A DNA stretch of 42,707 nt from the NCBI GenBank assembly GCA_036496265.1, contig DASXLL010000197.1, forward strand, positions 1 through 42,707, written 5' to 3'. Shown one piece after another: positions 1 to 6,097 of the stretch. Source of the stretch: CAYLLN01 sp036496265. Lineage in GTDB: Bacteria; Planctomycetota; Planctomycetia; Pirellulales; Pirellulaceae. Each line of letters begins with the position of its first letter. Position 1 is the first letter of the stretch. A program made the position numbers and the translations under genes. The notes beneath the pieces are model-generated. The model saw nothing but the letters and a program-made list of their open reading frames with translations, was not told the DNA's origin and ran no database searches.

Positions 1-139
1 CTTACTCAGGAAACCGCTTTTCTGACCCGATACGTGTCCGTAGCCCCACGGCCGCGCGAGACCTGTGAGGGGTCTTCGCGGGCCGTTGGTCTCACCTTAA
101 CCAACCCCAAAACCTGTCCAACAATTGGGGTCCACCTCA
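1..139. mobile_element. Insertion-sequence end, left edge (inverted copy of the right edge)
   Basis: Positions 2-141 are an exact reverse complement of 42568-42707. Read outward from position 139 the element begins TGAGGTGGACCCC and then GTTGGACAG, which resembles IS3-family ends (5'-TGA terminus). No transposase reading frame lies within these bases; the frame entering from the left carries stops at 23 and 41. The adjacent recombinase frame is broken at about position 140, so the boundary is probably at 139/140. The family assignment is from memory of terminal sequences and is uncertain. Confidence 0.6.
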
Positions 140-298
140 AATTACAGAATCAATTCGAAGGTGCTCACAGGGCCAACGCCGAAAGTGATCGTTGAATACG
201 ACGCGAAACGTAAGAAGAAGCCCATCACCCGCATCGCCAAGGCAGTGCGATTGTCGCGGCCAACGATTTACGATGTGCTGGCAGCCAATCCGTGTTAG
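140..298 (+). pseudogene. Serine recombinase/resolvase C-terminal fragment, cut by the IS end
   Basis: One open frame runs from the IS boundary to a TAG stop at 296-298 and encodes about 52 residues. It has a basic stretch (AKRKKK) followed by ITRIAKAVRLSRPTIYDVLA, which matches the C-terminal helix-turn-helix of serine resolvases and invertases (pattern I..IA...G.SR.T.Y..L). The N-terminal catalytic domain, with its serine, is missing and would lie to the left. It is either a gene disrupted by the insertion or a remnant left after rearrangement. No start codon or ribosome-binding site is visible in the fragment. Confidence 0.6.
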
Positions 299-417
299 CA
301 GCGATGGGCAAGTGTTCAGCATATCGCCAGGGGGTAGTGTAGGACTAAGTGTTGGCAGTTGAGCGGCCAGCGTCAGTTAGCGGAATTTTCGGTGATGTTC
401 GGTTAAGTGGACCGCTA

Positions 418-621
418 CTAAGGCGATCCATGAAGCAGTCTCCAGTTTGATTCACTGAGCCACCGTATCTCGTCTTTGTAGCTTTTGTCGAGGTCATCAT
501 AAAGTTGCTTCTTCTCAATCACGAATCGACGCCGGTCGTAAGACCTCTCTAGCCACCACCCGCACAAAATCGACACCACGACCATCAGCCACAGCAAGTC
601 TCGGATTGTGAAACGGAACAT
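418..621 (-). CDS. Small membrane protein with FTIRDLLWL leader (type A)
   Basis: This 67-residue protein starts MFRFTIRDLLWLMVVVSI and has one N-terminal membrane segment (about residues 8-22), then a charged, probably helical tail ending at an ordinary stop. The FTIRDLLWL leader recurs in many planctomycete small proteins; its function is unknown. The first 41 coding bases differ at only one position from those of the gene at 1034-1243, while the tails differ completely. It is the last of four minus-strand genes that alternate leader types (B, A, B, A). It starts 12 bases after the end of the gene before it, which suggests co-transcription. Confidence 0.7.
   Translation of the reverse strand: MFRFTIRDLLWLMVVVSILCGWWLERSYDRRRFVIEKKQLYDDLDKSYKDEIRWLSESNWRLLHGSP
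581..621 (-). repeat. Shared leader-coding repeat of type A genes (partner at 1203-1243)
   Basis: These 41 bases match 1203-1243 at 40 positions. Both copies run from the ATG into the membrane segment of a FTIRDLLWL gene. The match ends abruptly, so the leader looks like a duplicated or converted module joined to unrelated tails. Confidence 0.85.
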
Positions 622-633
622 GAGGGCAGGTTC

Positions 634-984
634 CTAGGGGTCTTGGTCAGTAAGTATTGCCGACCGTCTCACTGTTTCCTCATACGGCAATAGCTCTTGC
701 TTCTGTGGAGCAAGCGGTTCTGTCTGTGGCGGGGGATAAGGCGGAATCTCGGAAACGGGGTAAGGCTTGAGCCCCGCTGCTTTTTGTCTTGCGGCCTCGG
801 CAACTAACTCCTTAAAGCTCGGCTCCGACCGCCCAGAACTGCTCCGTGGTAGAAAACCTCCGATTACTGACGACGGTGGAGTTGGGGCAGCAAACCACTG
901 CCTCGCAATTGGCCAACCCCACCATGCCAATACCGGCGGGCCAATTGCCAAGACGATCAGCAGCGTGCGGAGGCGGTAACGCAT
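634..984 (-). CDS. Small proline-rich membrane-anchored protein with YRLRTLLI leader (type B)
   Basis: This 116-residue protein starts MRYRLRTLLIVLAIGPPVLA. It has one N-terminal membrane segment, a short tryptophan-containing stretch, and then a Pro/Glu/Ser-rich, probably disordered region (for example SEIPPYPPPQTEPLAP). The YRLRTLLI..A.GPP leader is familiar from planctomycete hypothetical proteins; no catalytic motif is seen. Its first 51 coding bases match those of the leader at 1907-1957 at 46 positions. It sits between two type A genes on the same strand. A secreted or membrane-tethered role is likely, but its function is unknown. Confidence 0.65.
   Translation of the reverse strand: MRYRLRTLLIVLAIGPPVLAWWGWPIARQWFAAPTPPSSVIGGFLPRSSSGRSEPSFKELVAEAARQKAAGLKPYPVSEIPPYPPPQTEPLAPQKQELLPYEETVRRSAILTDQDP
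934..984 (-). repeat. Shared leader-coding repeat of type B genes (partner at 1907-1957)
   Basis: These 51 bases match 1907-1957 at 46 positions. Both begin at the ATG of a YRLRTLLI leader and cover the first 17 codons. Beyond them the two genes are unrelated. Confidence 0.8.
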
Positions 985-1008
985 CTTTTGTTCCCATGGA
1001 AAATCGGA

Positions 1009-1034
1009 TCATGCGTGATTAAGTGTTGCTGGCT
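1009..1034. repeat. 26-bp exact repeat, copy 1 (copy 2 at 23701-23726)
   Basis: The 26 bases beginning TCATGCGTGATTAAGTGTTG are identical to 23701-23726. Here the repeat ends on the first base of the TGA stop (1034-1036, minus strand) of a FTIRDLLWL gene, so it lies directly 3' of that gene. The second copy sits at the same place relative to another FTIRD gene. Confidence 0.85.
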
Positions 1035-1243
1035 CATTTCCGGCCAATTGAAAATTCTCCGTCGGCTTCGTCGAATCGAAAGTACAGTCCGTAGTCCCGC
1101 TCAATTTCTCGGCTTATCTGCCGGGCCCCGGCAACCACTCGATTGCGCCATGCTGTGTCTGCCTTGCGATCATAAAGCCATGCCCCTGCTACAGCGACGA
1201 TCACCATCAGCCACAGCAAGTCTCGGATCGTGAAACGGAACAT
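1034..1243 (-). CDS. Small membrane protein with FTIRDLLWL leader (type A)
   Basis: This 69-residue protein starts MFRFTIRDLLWLMVIVAVAG. One membrane segment covers about residues 9-23, followed by a short charged domain ending in GEFSIGRK. It is a paralogue in leader only of the gene at 418-621, with an unrelated tail. It begins three bases after the stop of the secreted-protein gene at 1247-1828, so the two are probably translated from one message. The stop codon touches a 26-bp repeat shared with the distant FTIRD gene at 23725-24018. No function is known for the family. Confidence 0.7.
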   Translation of the reverse strand: MFRFTIRDLLWLMVIVAVAGAWLYDRKADTAWRNRVVAGARQISREIERDYGLYFRFDEADGEFSIGRK

Positions 1244-1246
1244 GCT

Positions 1247-1828
1247 TCACCGCAGTTTTTTGTCTTCAAGCTTTACAGCGATGAATTCAAATCGGGACCA
1301 GAAATCGTGCATATAAGACGGCGTCGCTACGTAGCCACCGCCGAACTCCTCGCGAGCCTCTTTCGAGTAGCTGCCAAATGCTCCCGTTTCGACGCCAATC
1401 ATTTCCCACGTTTGTCCCAACTCAGGACGTGGTGCAGGCATTTTGCCCTTCCAGTCGAAGTGCCAATCCCACACCTCGCCAGCCCTTCCATTCCGTCCCC
1501 CGTTCCAAAACTGATTTATTTGCTCCACTTGTCCAGGGGTAAGCATTACGGGTTTATCAAGCTTCGTTCCATTCACAAGACCGATTTCTAAAATCGGAGA
1601 GTCTTTGTAGCCGGGATCGGTCCACTTGCCGCGAACCGTAATCAATGTGCCGAGCGGATAGCCTAGTCTCCCCCGAATCTCAACCGTCTTTCCAATGTCT
1701 TCCGCTCGAACGGTAGTGATCGGCTGCTTTACCCCGTTTTCCTCGGAAGCAAGCCCACACCATGCGAAAATTGTGCAAACAAACATGAGACCGACGGCGA
1801 AGAAACCTTTGAATGGAAGTCCTTTCAT
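1247..1828 (-). CDS. Secreted hypothetical protein, internal ATG start with strong RBS
   Basis: Starting at the ATG at 1828 the product has 193 residues. It has an N-terminal hydrophobic signal region (MKGLPFKGFFAVGLMFVCTI) that ends near Cys-Gly-Leu-Ala, followed by a soluble domain. The segment AEDIGKTVEIRGRLGYPLGT resembles the start of an OB-fold-like beta domain, but I do not recognise the family. The start is chosen because AAGGAG lies 7 bases upstream (1836-1841). The frame stays open further upstream and joins a type B leader at 1957, so a 236-residue product is also possible. It is the second gene of the minus-strand cluster. Confidence 0.7.
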   Translation of the reverse strand: MKGLPFKGFFAVGLMFVCTIFAWCGLASEENGVKQPITTVRAEDIGKTVEIRGRLGYPLGTLITVRGKWTDPGYKDSPILEIGLVNGTKLDKPVMLTPGQVEQINQFWNGGRNGRAGEVWDWHFDWKGKMPAPRPELGQTWEMIGVETGAFGSYSKEAREEFGGGYVATPSYMHDFWSRFEFIAVKLEDKKLR

Positions 1829-1957
1829 CGCGAAGCTCCTTGTTTTGGTTTTGCTCGTTAAGGCAAACAGCATGTCCTTTACCGTTGGCCATACTGCCGC
1901 CAGGATCGGCGGCCCAATCGCCAAGATGATCAGCAGCGTGCGGAGGCGATATCGCAT
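1829..1957 (-). pseudogene. YRLRTLLI (type B) leader fused in frame to the next gene
   Basis: The frame starts MRYRLRTLLIILAIGPPILA and runs 43 codons without a stop straight into the secreted protein that has its own RBS and signal sequence. Type B genes normally continue into their own tail, as at 634-984, so this looks like a leader that lost its tail by deletion. A translated two-leader fusion cannot be excluded. Confidence 0.45.
1836..1841 (-). promoter_or_regulatory. Shine-Dalgarno AAGGAG deciding the 1828 start
   Basis: AAGGAG on the minus strand is followed by 7 bases and an ATG. It supports a separate start of the signal-peptide protein within the longer frame that begins at 1957. 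Confidence 0.7.
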
Positions 1958-2046
1958 GCCCCAATCTTAACCGCTGCCACCATCGCCAACAAAAGGCCGA
2001 AAATCTTGCGGCCACACTCGCCAACGCTGCCGGAGGCCATTCGCTA

Positions 2047-2121
2047 GGGCGGCCGGCTCCGCGAGACGGGTGGACATCGTCACGTCGGCTACGATGACGG
2101 GCGGCCGCTCCGCAAGTCGGG
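2047..2121. repeat. Imperfect 24-bp direct repeat enclosing a hairpin
   Basis: The segment GGGCGGCCGGCTCCGCGAGA at 2047 recurs as GGGCGGCCGCTCCGCAAGT at 2099, both ending in CGGG. Between them CATCGT (2075-2080) and ACGATG (2091-2096) form a 6-bp stem with a 10-base loop. It lies between two minus-strand genes and encodes nothing evident. It is probably a copy of a dispersed genomic repeat. Confidence 0.5.
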
Positions 2122-2127
2122 TTGATT

Positions 2128-2319
2128 CTATTGAACCGTTGGGTCAACTTCCCAATACCACACGGCAATCACGCCGTAATGACTTTCCTGACTGTGAGAA
2201 ACGCCAATCACCCTTCCGGGGCCTAGCATCGTGAGAAACTCAGTGACCTCCTGGGACATCGTTTCCCATGAGCTAAAACTCGACTGGAACAGTTTGAAGC
2301 GGGCCTGAATCGGTTTCAT
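2128..2319 (-). CDS. Small soluble hypothetical protein (Cse60-like pattern)
   Basis: This 63-residue protein has an ATG start and a sequence typical of a small folded domain: an N-terminal FKLFQSSF strand, a helix (MSQEVTEFLTMLG), then RVIGVSHSQES and VIAVWYWE strands. The pattern of an E-xx-xNEFL-like helix followed by hxxhxxS and a hydrophobic strand recalls the small Cse60-type proteins, but this is a resemblance by eye only. It is the first gene of the leftward cluster, separated from the next by repeats. No membrane segment is visible. Confidence 0.5.
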   Translation of the reverse strand: MKPIQARFKLFQSSFSSWETMSQEVTEFLTMLGPGRVIGVSHSQESHYGVIAVWYWEVDPTVQ

Positions 2320-2855
2320 AGCTTAGTATTCGCTGGTGCAAGTTGCTTATTGGCCACCTCCCTTCGGGAGATTCGCGCCATCACATACGCGGCACTGTCC
2401 AGCGCCGGAATCCTAGTCGGATGCAGTACACTCGCTTCGAGGGCATAAGAGCTGACCGGTGTCGCCGCACTCCGAGAAAACTCCTCCCATCCAAAACGCG
2501 GTCCAAATTAAGGCTTGACAGCGCCAATATTCCGCCCCCTCCGCGAATCTATACATCTGTTCCGTTGCGCGCCGCCAGGGCCATCCCTCCGCCCCGACCC
2601 CGCACTGCAACATTTTTTTCAACAAACCCGCTCACGCCAATTATGCATGCGATGCATAAAATCATTCCAGCCAAATTGACCTAACTCGATATAGTGTACT
2701 AATTTACACAAATTATGCGGCCTGCATAAATCAAAACTGCATGCATATGCAGTCCAGTAAAAACCACCCGAACCAACGCCCCTGTCAATTTTTTCAATTC
2801 CTGACCCCGCGACTTCCATATTCCTGAATTCTGACCTCCGACCTCTTCGCGCCCC
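2320..2855. other. Intergenic stretch of about 540 bp without a credible gene
   Basis: The region separates a leftward gene from the rightward pseudouridine synthase gene. Its right half turns AT-rich and holds three TATGCA-type dyads (2641-2753). Open frames here have the Arg/Pro/Cys-rich composition of noncoding sequence. It probably contains divergent promoters; I cannot place -35/-10 elements with confidence. Confidence 0.6.
2641..2753. promoter_or_regulatory. Three TATGCA-type dyads upstream of the RluA-type gene
   Basis: TTATGCAT-GCG-ATGCATAA (2641-2659), TTATGC-GGCCT-GCATAA (2713-2729) and ACTGCAT-GCAT-ATGCAGT (2736-2753) are perfect inverted repeats with related half-sites, about 100-200 bases before a start codon. 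They could be operator sites. A perfect TTATGCATAA also occurs upstream of pyrG (23606-23615). Confidence 0.35.
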
Positions 2856-3548
2856 ATGCCCCTCGAAGTCCTCTACGAAGACAATCACCTGCTGGTCGTC
2901 AACAAGCCCACCGGCTTAGCAACCCAAGGCGTCGCCGAAGGAACCGCCAGCGTCCTCACACGAGCCAAGAACTACCTCAAACAAAAATTCGCCAAGCCGG
3001 GGAATGTCTATGTGGGCGTCGTCAGCCGCCTCGACTCAACCGTCAGCGGCGCACTCGTCCTCGCCCGCACCAGCAAAGCCGCCGATCGACTGACCAAGCA
3101 ATTTCAATCCGGTGAAGTCCAGAAAATCTATTGGGCACTCGTCGAAAAACCGCCCCAGCCGGCCAGCGGTGAATTGTCACACTGGGTTCTCAAAGACGAC
3201 AAAGCCCGCTGCATGAAAATAGTCCCGCCACGCACTCGCGGAGCCCAGCACGCCCGGCTGAAGTACCGAACTTTGGGAAAAGAAAAACTCGGCACACTCG
3301 TCGAGGTCGAACTCCTCACCGGTCGCAAGCACCAAATTCGTCTCCAACTCTCCGAAATCGCCTGTTCGATCCTCGGTGACCGCAAATACGCCAATCGCCA
3401 AGCCTTCGCCGACCAGGCCATCGCCCTCCACTGCGTGCGACTCGAACTAACGCATCCCACGACCCAAAAGCGCCTCTCATTCGTTTGCCCACCGCCCGCG
3501 AACTGGAAATTATCGAAACGGCAATTGCCAAAGGCGGACACAGAATGA
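2856..3548 (+). CDS. RluA-family RNA pseudouridine synthase
   Basis: This 230-residue cytoplasmic enzyme should isomerise specific uridines of rRNA or tRNA to pseudouridine. The family motifs are clear: LEVLYEDNHLLVVNKPTG at residues 3-20, the catalytic SRLDSTVSGALVLA with Asp60 (HRLD in most relatives, here SRLD), and the TGRKHQIRLQL motif at 155-165. Length fits a single catalytic domain without the N-terminal S4 domain found in RluC/RluD. The RNA target cannot be told from sequence. It ends 50 bases before the next gene, separated by a dispersed hairpin. Confidence 0.9.
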   Translation: MPLEVLYEDNHLLVVNKPTGLATQGVAEGTASVLTRAKNYLKQKFAKPGNVYVGVVSRLDSTVSGALVLARTSKAADRLTKQFQSGEVQKIYWALVEKPPQPASGELSHWVLKDDKARCMKIVPPRTRGAQHARLKYRTLGKEKLGTLVEVELLTGRKHQIRLQLSEIACSILGDRKYANRQAFADQAIALHCVRLELTHPTTQKRLSFVCPPPANWKLSKRQLPKADTE

Positions 3549-3565
3549 TCACAGACGATCGACCC

Positions 3566-3586
3566 GTAGGGTGGGCTGTGCCCACC
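3566..3586. repeat. Dispersed 21-bp hairpin element, copy 1
   Basis: GTAGGGTGGGCTGTGCCCAC plus one C is identical to the reverse complement of 25572-25592. Its core GGTGGGC-TGT-GCCCACC is a perfect 7-bp stem. It lies in the 50-bp gap between two rightward genes, where it could act on the joint transcript. I recall this element as common in Pirellulales genomes. Confidence 0.8.
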
Positions 3587-3598
3587 AACCTCGCAACG

Positions 3599-5023
3599 AT
3601 GAACCGCTCCTTCGACGCCATCGTCATCGGCTCTGGCCCCAACGGCTTAGCCGCCGCGATCGCCATCGCGCAGCAAAAACGCAGCGTCCTCGTGCTCGAA
3701 GCCCAACCAACACTCGGCGGCGGCGCCCGAACAGCCGAGTTGACGCTGCCGGGGTTCCTGCACGACATCTGCTCCGCCATTCATCCCATGGCCCTCGCCT
3801 CGCCGTTCCTATCATCGCTTCCGCTGGCCAATTTTGGCTTGGAATGGATTCACCCACCCGCCCCGCTCGCCCATCCGCTCGACGACGGCACCGCAGCAGT
3901 CCTAGAGCGCGATCTCGATGCAACCGCCACCGGCCTCGGCACAGACGACCCGGCATATCGGCGATTAATGCACCATTTAACGACTCACTCCCAACCGTTA
4001 TTCGCCGAAGCACTCGGCCCCCTGCGCCTACCGCGCCATCCAATTCTGATGGCCAGGTTCGGCCTCTTGGCAATTCGCTCAGCCCAGTCTCTGGCCAATA
4101 CCCATTTCAAACAGCCCGCGGCCAAAGCCCTCATTGCCGGCCTCGCCGGCCACTCGGTTCTGCCGCTCGAAGCGCGGCTCTCCGCGGCCGTCGCCATCAT
4201 GCTCGGCATCGCCGGTCACGCCGTCGGCTGGCCCGTCGCCCGCGGCGGCTCGCAATCCATCACGAATGCGCTGGTCAACTATTTGAAATCACTCGGCGGC
4301 GAGGTCCTAACCGGCTGCCGCGTCGAATCCCTCAACAATCTGCCGCCCGCGAAGGCCTATCTGTTCGACACCTCGCCTAGTTCCCTGGCGGAAATCTGCA
4401 AAGACAGTTTGCCCGAGCGGTTCCGTCAACAACTGACGCGATTCCGCCACGGCCCCGGAGTATTCAAGCTCGATTGGGCCTTATCGCAACCCATTCCCTG
4501 GCGCGCGAAAGAATGCCACCGCGCCGCAACGATTCATCTCGGCGGCACGCTGGAAGAAATCACCGCCGCCGAGAGCCAGGTCCATCGCGGCGAGCATCCT
4601 GAGCGACCGTATATTCTCGTCGCTCAACAAAGCCTCTTCGACGACACCCGCGCGCCAGCGGGAAAACACGTCGCCTGGGCTTATTGCCACGTCCCCGCGT
4701 ATTCAACACTCGACATGACCGACACCATCGAGCGACAAATCGAGCGCTTCGCTCCCGGCTTTCGCGATTGCATCCTCGCGAAGACTGCCATGGCGCCGGC
4801 TGATATGCAGCGGCACAATGCCAACTATATCGGCGGCGACATCAGCGGCGGCATGCTGGACTTCTGGCAACTTTTCACGCGACCCACCGTTCGGCTCTCA
4901 CCATACACAACGCCGAACCGACAGATTTACATTTGCTCCAGTTCCACACCGCCCGGCGGCGGCGTCCACGGCATGTGCGGCTACTTCGCCGCGCAGGCAG
5001 CGCTACGAAGGACGCGGCGCTGA
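3599..5023 (+). CDS. Phytoene-desaturase-like FAD/NAD(P)-binding oxidoreductase
   Basis: The 474-residue product begins MNRSFDAIVIGSGPNGLAAA, a Rossmann dinucleotide-binding fold (GxGxNG at residues 11-16, Glu34 at the end of the second strand) followed by GGGART at 40-45. It ends with the conserved SSSTPPGGGVHGMCGY motif of the carotenoid desaturase/amine oxidase superfamily. It most resembles the broadly distributed phytoene-desaturase-like proteins, whose substrates are mostly unknown. The ATG at 3599 is preferred because the frame upstream runs through the dispersed hairpin and the end of the preceding gene. No carotenoid genes are nearby, so a pigment role is not supported here. Confidence 0.85.
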   Translation: MNRSFDAIVIGSGPNGLAAAIAIAQQKRSVLVLEAQPTLGGGARTAELTLPGFLHDICSAIHPMALASPFLSSLPLANFGLEWIHPPAPLAHPLDDGTAAVLERDLDATATGLGTDDPAYRRLMHHLTTHSQPLFAEALGPLRLPRHPILMARFGLLAIRSAQSLANTHFKQPAAKALIAGLAGHSVLPLEARLSAAVAIMLGIAGHAVGWPVARGGSQSITNALVNYLKSLGGEVLTGCRVESLNNLPPAKAYLFDTSPSSLAEICKDSLPERFRQQLTRFRHGPGVFKLDWALSQPIPWRAKECHRAATIHLGGTLEEITAAESQVHRGEHPERPYILVAQQSLFDDTRAPAGKHVAWAYCHVPAYSTLDMTDTIERQIERFAPGFRDCILAKTAMAPADMQRHNANYIGGDISGGMLDFWQLFTRPTVRLSPYTTPNRQIYICSSSTPPGGGVHGMCGYFAAQAALRRTRR

Positions 5024-5047
5024 AAGTCAACGGACCTGAGCGGCTGT

Positions 5048-5812
5048 TCAACCCTGACCAATCACCGGTTGCGCCTCGGCATTGATCAATTCAACGAGCC
5101 GCTGCGGGTCAAGCGGCTTGCTGAGCCAATGATCGACGCCTTCCGGCCCGATGGCGACGCGAGCCGCCCGCTGATCCATCCCGCTCACAGCATAGACCTT
5201 CAAGCCACGGAACCGCGGATCACCGCGCAGGACGCCAACCGCGTCGGCGCCACCCAGTCGTGGAAGTTGCATGTCGAGCACAACTGCATCAGGCCGCTCG
5301 TGGCTCGCCAGATAATCCAGTGCCTTGACCCCATCATCGACTGCTTCGACATCGAAGCCGGAAAGCGCCAAGTATCCGGCCAACAACCGTCGCTCGTTGG
5401 AGTTGTCTTCCACGACGAGCGCCCGGCGGCGAGCGGCGGCAGAAGTCGCTCGCGCGCTCGGCCTGGCTGCCGATTCAATTGACCGCATATGATTGATCAA
5501 ATCGCTAAGCGTCTCCTCGGCTTCAGTGATCAGACCGCAAGCAAGCTGCTTCTGAATCAGGCAGAGTCCGAGGAGGACCGTTTGCAGCTCGTTGCGCAAC
5601 TTATGGCTGGCGCCTTCGGCCGAACGGGTCAGCTGTTTTGCAAATTCGTCGAGCTGCTCCTGGCTGGCGATCTCGTGGCGGACCACAGAGACATCGTGCG
5701 GGGCTTCGACGCCGAGCCGTGCTTTGCCGCCGGCTACGCGAAGAATCTGGACTGCGATGCCCAGATGGGGGAACAGAACCTTTTCGTTTTCCTTGCGAGA
5801 CAAGACGAGCAT
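5048..5812 (-). CDS. CsrA domain - helical region - response-regulator receiver fusion
   Basis: This 254-residue protein has three parts. Residues 1-50 are a CsrA RNA-binding domain (MLVLSRKENEKVLF start; GVEAPHDVSVVRHEI at 34-48), with Arg6 and Arg45 at the positions of the RNA-contacting arginines of CsrA. Residues 55-115 are helical, with SHKLRNELQTVLLGL around His70, reminiscent of a histidine-kinase dimerisation helix. Residues 129-246 form a complete receiver domain: Glu135/Asp136, phosphoacceptor Asp180, Ser210 and Lys232. AAGGAG lies 8 bases before the ATG. An mRNA-binding regulator switched by phosphorylation is the obvious inference. Classical CsrA has about 60 residues and no receiver. 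No adjacent kinase is encoded, although a histidine kinase gene lies 4 kb away. Confidence 0.85.
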   Translation of the reverse strand: MLVLSRKENEKVLFPHLGIAVQILRVAGGKARLGVEAPHDVSVVRHEIASQEQLDEFAKQLTRSAEGASHKLRNELQTVLLGLCLIQKQLACGLITEAEETLSDLINHMRSIESAARPSARATSAAARRRALVVEDNSNERRLLAGYLALSGFDVEAVDDGVKALDYLASHERPDAVVLDMQLPRLGGADAVGVLRGDPRFRGLKVYAVSGMDQRAARVAIGPEGVDHWLSKPLDPQRLVELINAEAQPVIGQG

Positions 5813-6097
5813 CGGCGGATCTCCTTTTCCAATAGATCGCTCGCCACGATGCGACTAGCGCGGCCGCGATGGTCCAATAATCGATTCCTCGCGCTGAACA
5901 AGCCGGCTGAAAGCCGCCAGCAGCCGATTCCCTGGCCGCCGCTCGCTCGAACGCTCAAAATCGCGCTTGCGGAGATCCATTCCACATGCGCTGCGGTTGT
6001 TGGTTATAAAGCAACCGCTGAACTTGCCACAACGGCAGTTTTTCCCCGAAAGAGGGCCGCAGTAGAACTGCCACTCAATCTGCTAGCACGCGTAGCT

